A DNA stretch of 36,073 bases, from NCBI GenBank assembly GCA_013141015.1, contig JABFRT010000040.1:1-36073 (forward strand). Reading direction: 5' to 3'. The DNA comes from Hyphomicrobium sp. (GTDB lineage Bacteria > Pseudomonadota > Alphaproteobacteria > Rhizobiales > Hyphomicrobiaceae). The translations under genes were made by a program, and so were the position numbers. This document shows positions 33,571 through 36,073 of this stretch, piece by piece. Positions within the stretch are counted from its first letter, which is position 1; every line of letters begins with the position of its first letter. The notes beneath the pieces are model-generated. The model worked only from the letters and a program-made list of their open reading frames with translations, did not search any database and had not been told where the DNA came from.

Positions 33571-33912
33571 TTACGGCGTGCACTTAGCGTCCAGCTTGCC
33601 CATGGCTTCCTCAAAGGCCTTGCCTTCGGCCGAGGTTTCGCCAGCATTCTGACCGGCATCCCATGCGGCATCAAACTCCGGTCCAAGCGTTTTGAAGTAT
33701 CCTTCAATCTCGTCGCCTGCCGCTTCGGCCTTCTTGTCGTCGTCGCCGATCTCTTCGAATTTTTTGGATAGGTCGCAGTAGGCTTTGGTTTTAACCGCAT
33801 CGGCAGCAACCGCATCAATCGCTGTACTGATACCGGCGGCATCAACTGTTGCGGCGTTCACCTGTGGGACCAACAGACAGGATGCCAGCAGGGCGTATGC
33901 AATTTTCTTCAC
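33571..33912 (-). CDS. Small acidic exported protein, unknown function (113 aa)
   Basis: The start is GTG 33912-33910, with GGGAG nine bases upstream. A clear signal peptide (MKKIAYALLASCLLVPQVNA) is cut near residue 20-21. The mature chain is strongly acidic, helical and Ala/Asp/Glu-rich. It has two cysteines (AYCDLSKK and DAKCTP) near its two ends that may form a disulphide. The composition suggests a small soluble periplasmic helical bundle. No family is assigned. It is followed on the same strand, after about 190 bases, by the Aas-like gene. Confidence 0.7.
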   Translation of the reverse strand: MKKIAYALLASCLLVPQVNAATVDAAGISTAIDAVAADAVKTKAYCDLSKKFEEIGDDDKKAEAAGDEIEGYFKTLGPEFDAAWDAGQNAGETSAEGKAFEEAMGKLDAKCTP

Positions 33913-34023
33913 GGATCAATGCTCCCAAATGAGTGTGCGCTATTCGCGCGATGAAAGGTGTCTCTGTGTCAGCACAGGAGGCCGCAACTGCGCACGGCCT
34001 CCCCGCCAATTTTCCTTCAGATC

Positions 34024-34263
34024 TTAACGGCGCCAGCACCGCAGATGGCCATGCCGCCAGACGCAATGCCGCTGCTTGCGGTACTTGTACCAGCGGTGAT
34101 GCTGGTGCCTGTAGGGGCGCCAATGGACTTGCTGGGCAATTTCACTTGCCGCCACCGTCTTCAATCCGCCAAGGCTTCCGCCAGTGACACCAGCATTTGC
34201 CGGTCCGGCTGCACCGGATGCCAAAGCGGCCAGAGCAGCAGCCGCGAGTACAAACTTTCTCAT
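34024..34263 (-). CDS. Small exported basic protein (79 aa)
   Basis: The start is ATG 34263-34261, with GGAG eight bases upstream. The signal peptide is MRKFVLAAAALAALASGAAG followed by PANA, cut near residue 24. The mature 55 residues are rich in His, Arg, Trp and Tyr (VHWRPYRHQHHRWYKYRKQR). Two cysteines, nine residues apart, lie in HCVWRHGHLRCWRR. Small secreted proteins with this aromatic/basic tail are frequent in Hyphomicrobiales; their role is unknown. The spacing of His and Cys could allow metal binding, which is inference only. Confidence 0.7.
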   Translation of the reverse strand: MRKFVLAAAALAALASGAAGPANAGVTGGSLGGLKTVAASEIAQQVHWRPYRHQHHRWYKYRKQRHCVWRHGHLRCWRR

Positions 34264-34325
34264 GGTGTTAACTCCTCTCTATGATGACGCTGGGGTTCGC
34301 GTCTGAGAGGGAAACGCCCCAGAGC

Positions 34326-34378
34326 GCAAAAAGCCGTCGCAGCATGCCGAAAATTTCCGGGCTTTTTGCAGCATGCCG
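34326..34378. repeat. Inverted and direct repeats after dnaE
   Basis: GCAAAAAGCC (34326-34335) and GGCTTTTTGC (34360-34369) form a 10-bp inverted repeat with a 24-base loop. GCAGCATGCCG occurs directly repeated at 34339 and 34368. On the minus strand the second arm contains five T, so this may act as the dnaE terminator, although the loop is long. Confidence 0.45.
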
Positions 34379-34402
34379 TTCATCGCACATTCAGCTTGCG
34401 CG

Positions 34403-36073
34403 TTATGTCTCGATAATCTCCGACACGCCTGTGATCGCCGACAACCGGCCAGCATCTTGCGGCGACACATCAAAGCGCCCCGGCAGCACGAATTCCATTT
34501 CGAGCCCTTTGTCTTCCAGCGGCAGCACAATGCGCACTTCACCTCCGCGCGCGCTCGGTTTCAAATATCCGCGCATATCCGCAAACTTGGAAGCGGGTGT
34601 CACCAGCACCTTGCGATCAACGACAACCTTCATGTTGCGCGGCACGCCGGCCGCCGCCTTGTCGAGCGACTCTAAGCTTTGCACGCGCATTTTCAGCGTA
34701 TCGCCGTCGCGCTCGGCTTCAACCGATATCAGAACCGGCGTACCCGGCTCCAGCAGTTCCCGGCAAACAGCGAGTGTGTCGGAAAAAATCACGGCCTCGA
34801 ACTGCCCAGTCATATCGGAGAACATTGCGAACGCAAATTTGTTGCCCTTCTGCGAGCGCCGTTCCCGCGCCGCAATCACGATACCGGCCAACCGGCCAGC
34901 CGTTGCACCGCGCTGCGATGCAAGTTCAAATTCGGTGAACTTCTTGACGCCAAGCTTACCAAGCACGCGCTGATAATTGTCGAGCGGATGACCGGACAAA
35001 TAAAATCCGACGGCCTCGAATTCAGACGCCAGCTTTTCCATCGGTGTCCAGGCCTGCGTCGCCCGCAACACGAGATCTGGCGCCTTGTCGCCCCCGCCGA
35101 ACATATCGACCATGCCTGCCGCCTGATCCGACGAGCGCCGTTGCGCCAGCGCCAACATCGTATCGGCATTGGCGGCCACCAACGCACGGTTGGAATTCAA
35201 GCTATCAAACGCGCCACCCTTGGCGAGCGTTTCAAGACCGCGCTTGTTCAAGGCTTTGGGCTCTAAGCGATTAGCGAAATCGGCAAGTGACAAATACATG
35301 CCACCCTTCTCGCGTTCAGCCGTGATCGTCTCGACCGCTCCTGCGCCGATGTTTTTTAGCGCAGCCAGTGAATAGCGGATAGCCCCGCGCTTTGCGTCAC
35401 CTTTGGGCGGCTCAGCGCCAAAATCGACGGCCGATTGATTGACGCACGGCAATAGCACCTGAATGCCGGAGCGGCGCGCTTCGCTGGCAAACATTGCCAG
35501 CTTATCGGTGTTGCCCATGTCGAGCGTCATGGAGGCCGCGAAGAACTCCTCGCAATAGTTGGCCTTCATATAGGCTGTATGGTAGCTGACCAGCGCATAG
35601 GCGGCTGCGTGCGATTTATTGAAGCCGTAGCCAGCGAACTTGTCGACCAACTCGAAAATCGTGATCGCGTCGTTGCGTTTGACGCCCTTGGCTTCAGCGC
35701 CTTCGACAAAGCGCGCTTGCTGCGCGGCCATTTCGGCCTTGTCTTTTTTACCCATCGCGCGGCGCAGAAGGTCGGCCTGCCCGAGCGTATATCCGCCCAT
35801 CACCTGAGCGATCTGAATGACCTGCTCCTGATAGATGATGACGCCGTAGGTTTCTTTCAAAATGCCTTCAAGCATGGGGTGCAGATAATCAACCGGCTCC
35901 TCGCCGTGCTTGCGGTTGATGTAGGTCGGAATGTTGTCCATCGGACCCGGGCGATACAGCGCCACCATGGCGATGATGTCTTCGAAACGGTCGGGCTTCA
36001 ACCGCTTCAGACTTTCGCGCATGCCGGTACTTTCAAGCTGGAACACGCCAGCCGTGTCCGCCCGTGCCAGCAA
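34403..36073 (-). CDS. dnaE: DNA polymerase III alpha subunit, C-terminal part (556 aa in window)
   Basis: This is the replicative polymerase, truncated by the right edge, so the PHP domain and the first part of the polymerase domain with the catalytic aspartates are outside. The visible part starts LARADTAGVFQLESTGMRES and continues with MVALYRPGPMDNIPTYINRK and GVIIYQEQVIQIAQVMGGY. The finger region has KFAGYGFNKSHAAAYALVSY. A helix-hairpin-helix follows (LAALKNIGAGAVETITAERE), then an OB-fold (LAGIVIAARERRSQKGNKFA) and the C-terminal domain to SEIIET. It is the DnaE1 type. The ImuC/DnaE2 mutasome polymerase is usually found next to imuA and imuB, which are not seen here. Confidence 0.96.
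   Translation of the reverse strand: MLARADTAGVFQLESTGMRESLKRLKPDRFEDIIAMVALYRPGPMDNIPTYINRKHGEEPVDYLHPMLEGILKETYGVIIYQEQVIQIAQVMGGYTLGQADLLRRAMGKKDKAEMAAQQARFVEGAEAKGVKRNDAITIFELVDKFAGYGFNKSHAAAYALVSYHTAYMKANYCEEFFAASMTLDMGNTDKLAMFASEARRSGIQVLLPCVNQSAVDFGAEPPKGDAKRGAIRYSLAALKNIGAGAVETITAEREKGGMYLSLADFANRLEPKALNKRGLETLAKGGAFDSLNSNRALVAANADTMLALAQRRSSDQAAGMVDMFGGGDKAPDLVLRATQAWTPMEKLASEFEAVGFYLSGHPLDNYQRVLGKLGVKKFTEFELASQRGATAGRLAGIVIAARERRSQKGNKFAFAMFSDMTGQFEAVIFSDTLAVCRELLEPGTPVLISVEAERDGDTLKMRVQSLESLDKAAAGVPRNMKVVVDRKVLVTPASKFADMRGYLKPSARGGEVRIVLPLEDKGLEMEFVLPGRFDVSPQDAGRLSAITGVSEIIET

Noticed and set aside
1-36073. tRNA, rRNA, CRISPR array, integrase or transposase
   Set aside because: No sequence with the required structure or motifs was recognised on either strand.

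Overview
The window is a stretch of GC-rich alphaproteobacterial chromosome. Most of it is the conserved block rpsB-tsf-pyrH-frr-uppS-cdsA-dxr-rseP-bamA-lpxD-fabZ-lpxA-lpxI-lpxB on the minus strand, next to gltA-gltX on the plus strand, comEC, and lexA. This order, a 329-residue ribosomal protein S2 with a C-terminal extension, a GAAC-N7-GAAC SOS box and GTAGGG-type REP hairpins point to the order Hyphomicrobiales (Rhizobiales), probably near Bradyrhizobiaceae/Xanthobacteraceae. The taxonomic call is an inference from memory; no database was searched.

Layout. 1-5600: a gene-poor-in-function stretch of small hypotheticals, a TonB-family protein with a tandem KPDL repeat, a DUF3658-like protein, and a YiiX-type permuted papain-fold protein. 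5601-6240: no gene; two 178-bp direct repeats, about 98% identical, enclose two more REP-like hairpins. 6133-7643: a three-gene minus-strand operon coding for a HlyC-type lysine acyltransferase, a membrane-anchored protein of unknown function, and a small ORF whose 3' part is repeat DNA. 8125-8841: lexA with overlapping SOS boxes. 8854-11253: comEC. 11345-14394: gltX and gltA. 15059-25408: lipid A, outer-membrane and isoprenoid genes. 25414-30679: phospholipid, undecaprenyl-PP and translation genes. 30914-34263: an RMD1/DUF155-type membrane protein, an acyl-CoA/acyl-ACP synthetase and two small exported proteins. 34403-36073: the C-terminal half of dnaE.

The core block joins translation (S2, EF-Ts, RRF), UMP kinase, envelope precursor supply (UppS, CdsA, Dxr), site-2 proteolysis (RseP), outer-membrane protein assembly (BamA) and the first steps of lipid A synthesis (LpxD, FabZ, LpxA, LpxI, LpxB). 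Several of these genes overlap or are closely spaced, so they are probably co-transcribed. A strong Rho-independent terminator separates tsf from pyrH.

Points that stand out are the HlyC-type acyltransferase operon with no RTX toxin or type I exporter in view and a third gene apparently cut by a repeat; an LpxI with an extra degenerate copy of its C-terminal domain; two frameshifts in the essential bamA; a possible one-base indel in a C6 run at the probable start of the RMD1-like gene; and the lexA control region with triple half-sites and a duplicated ribosome-binding site. No rRNA, tRNA, CRISPR array, transposase or integrase was seen.
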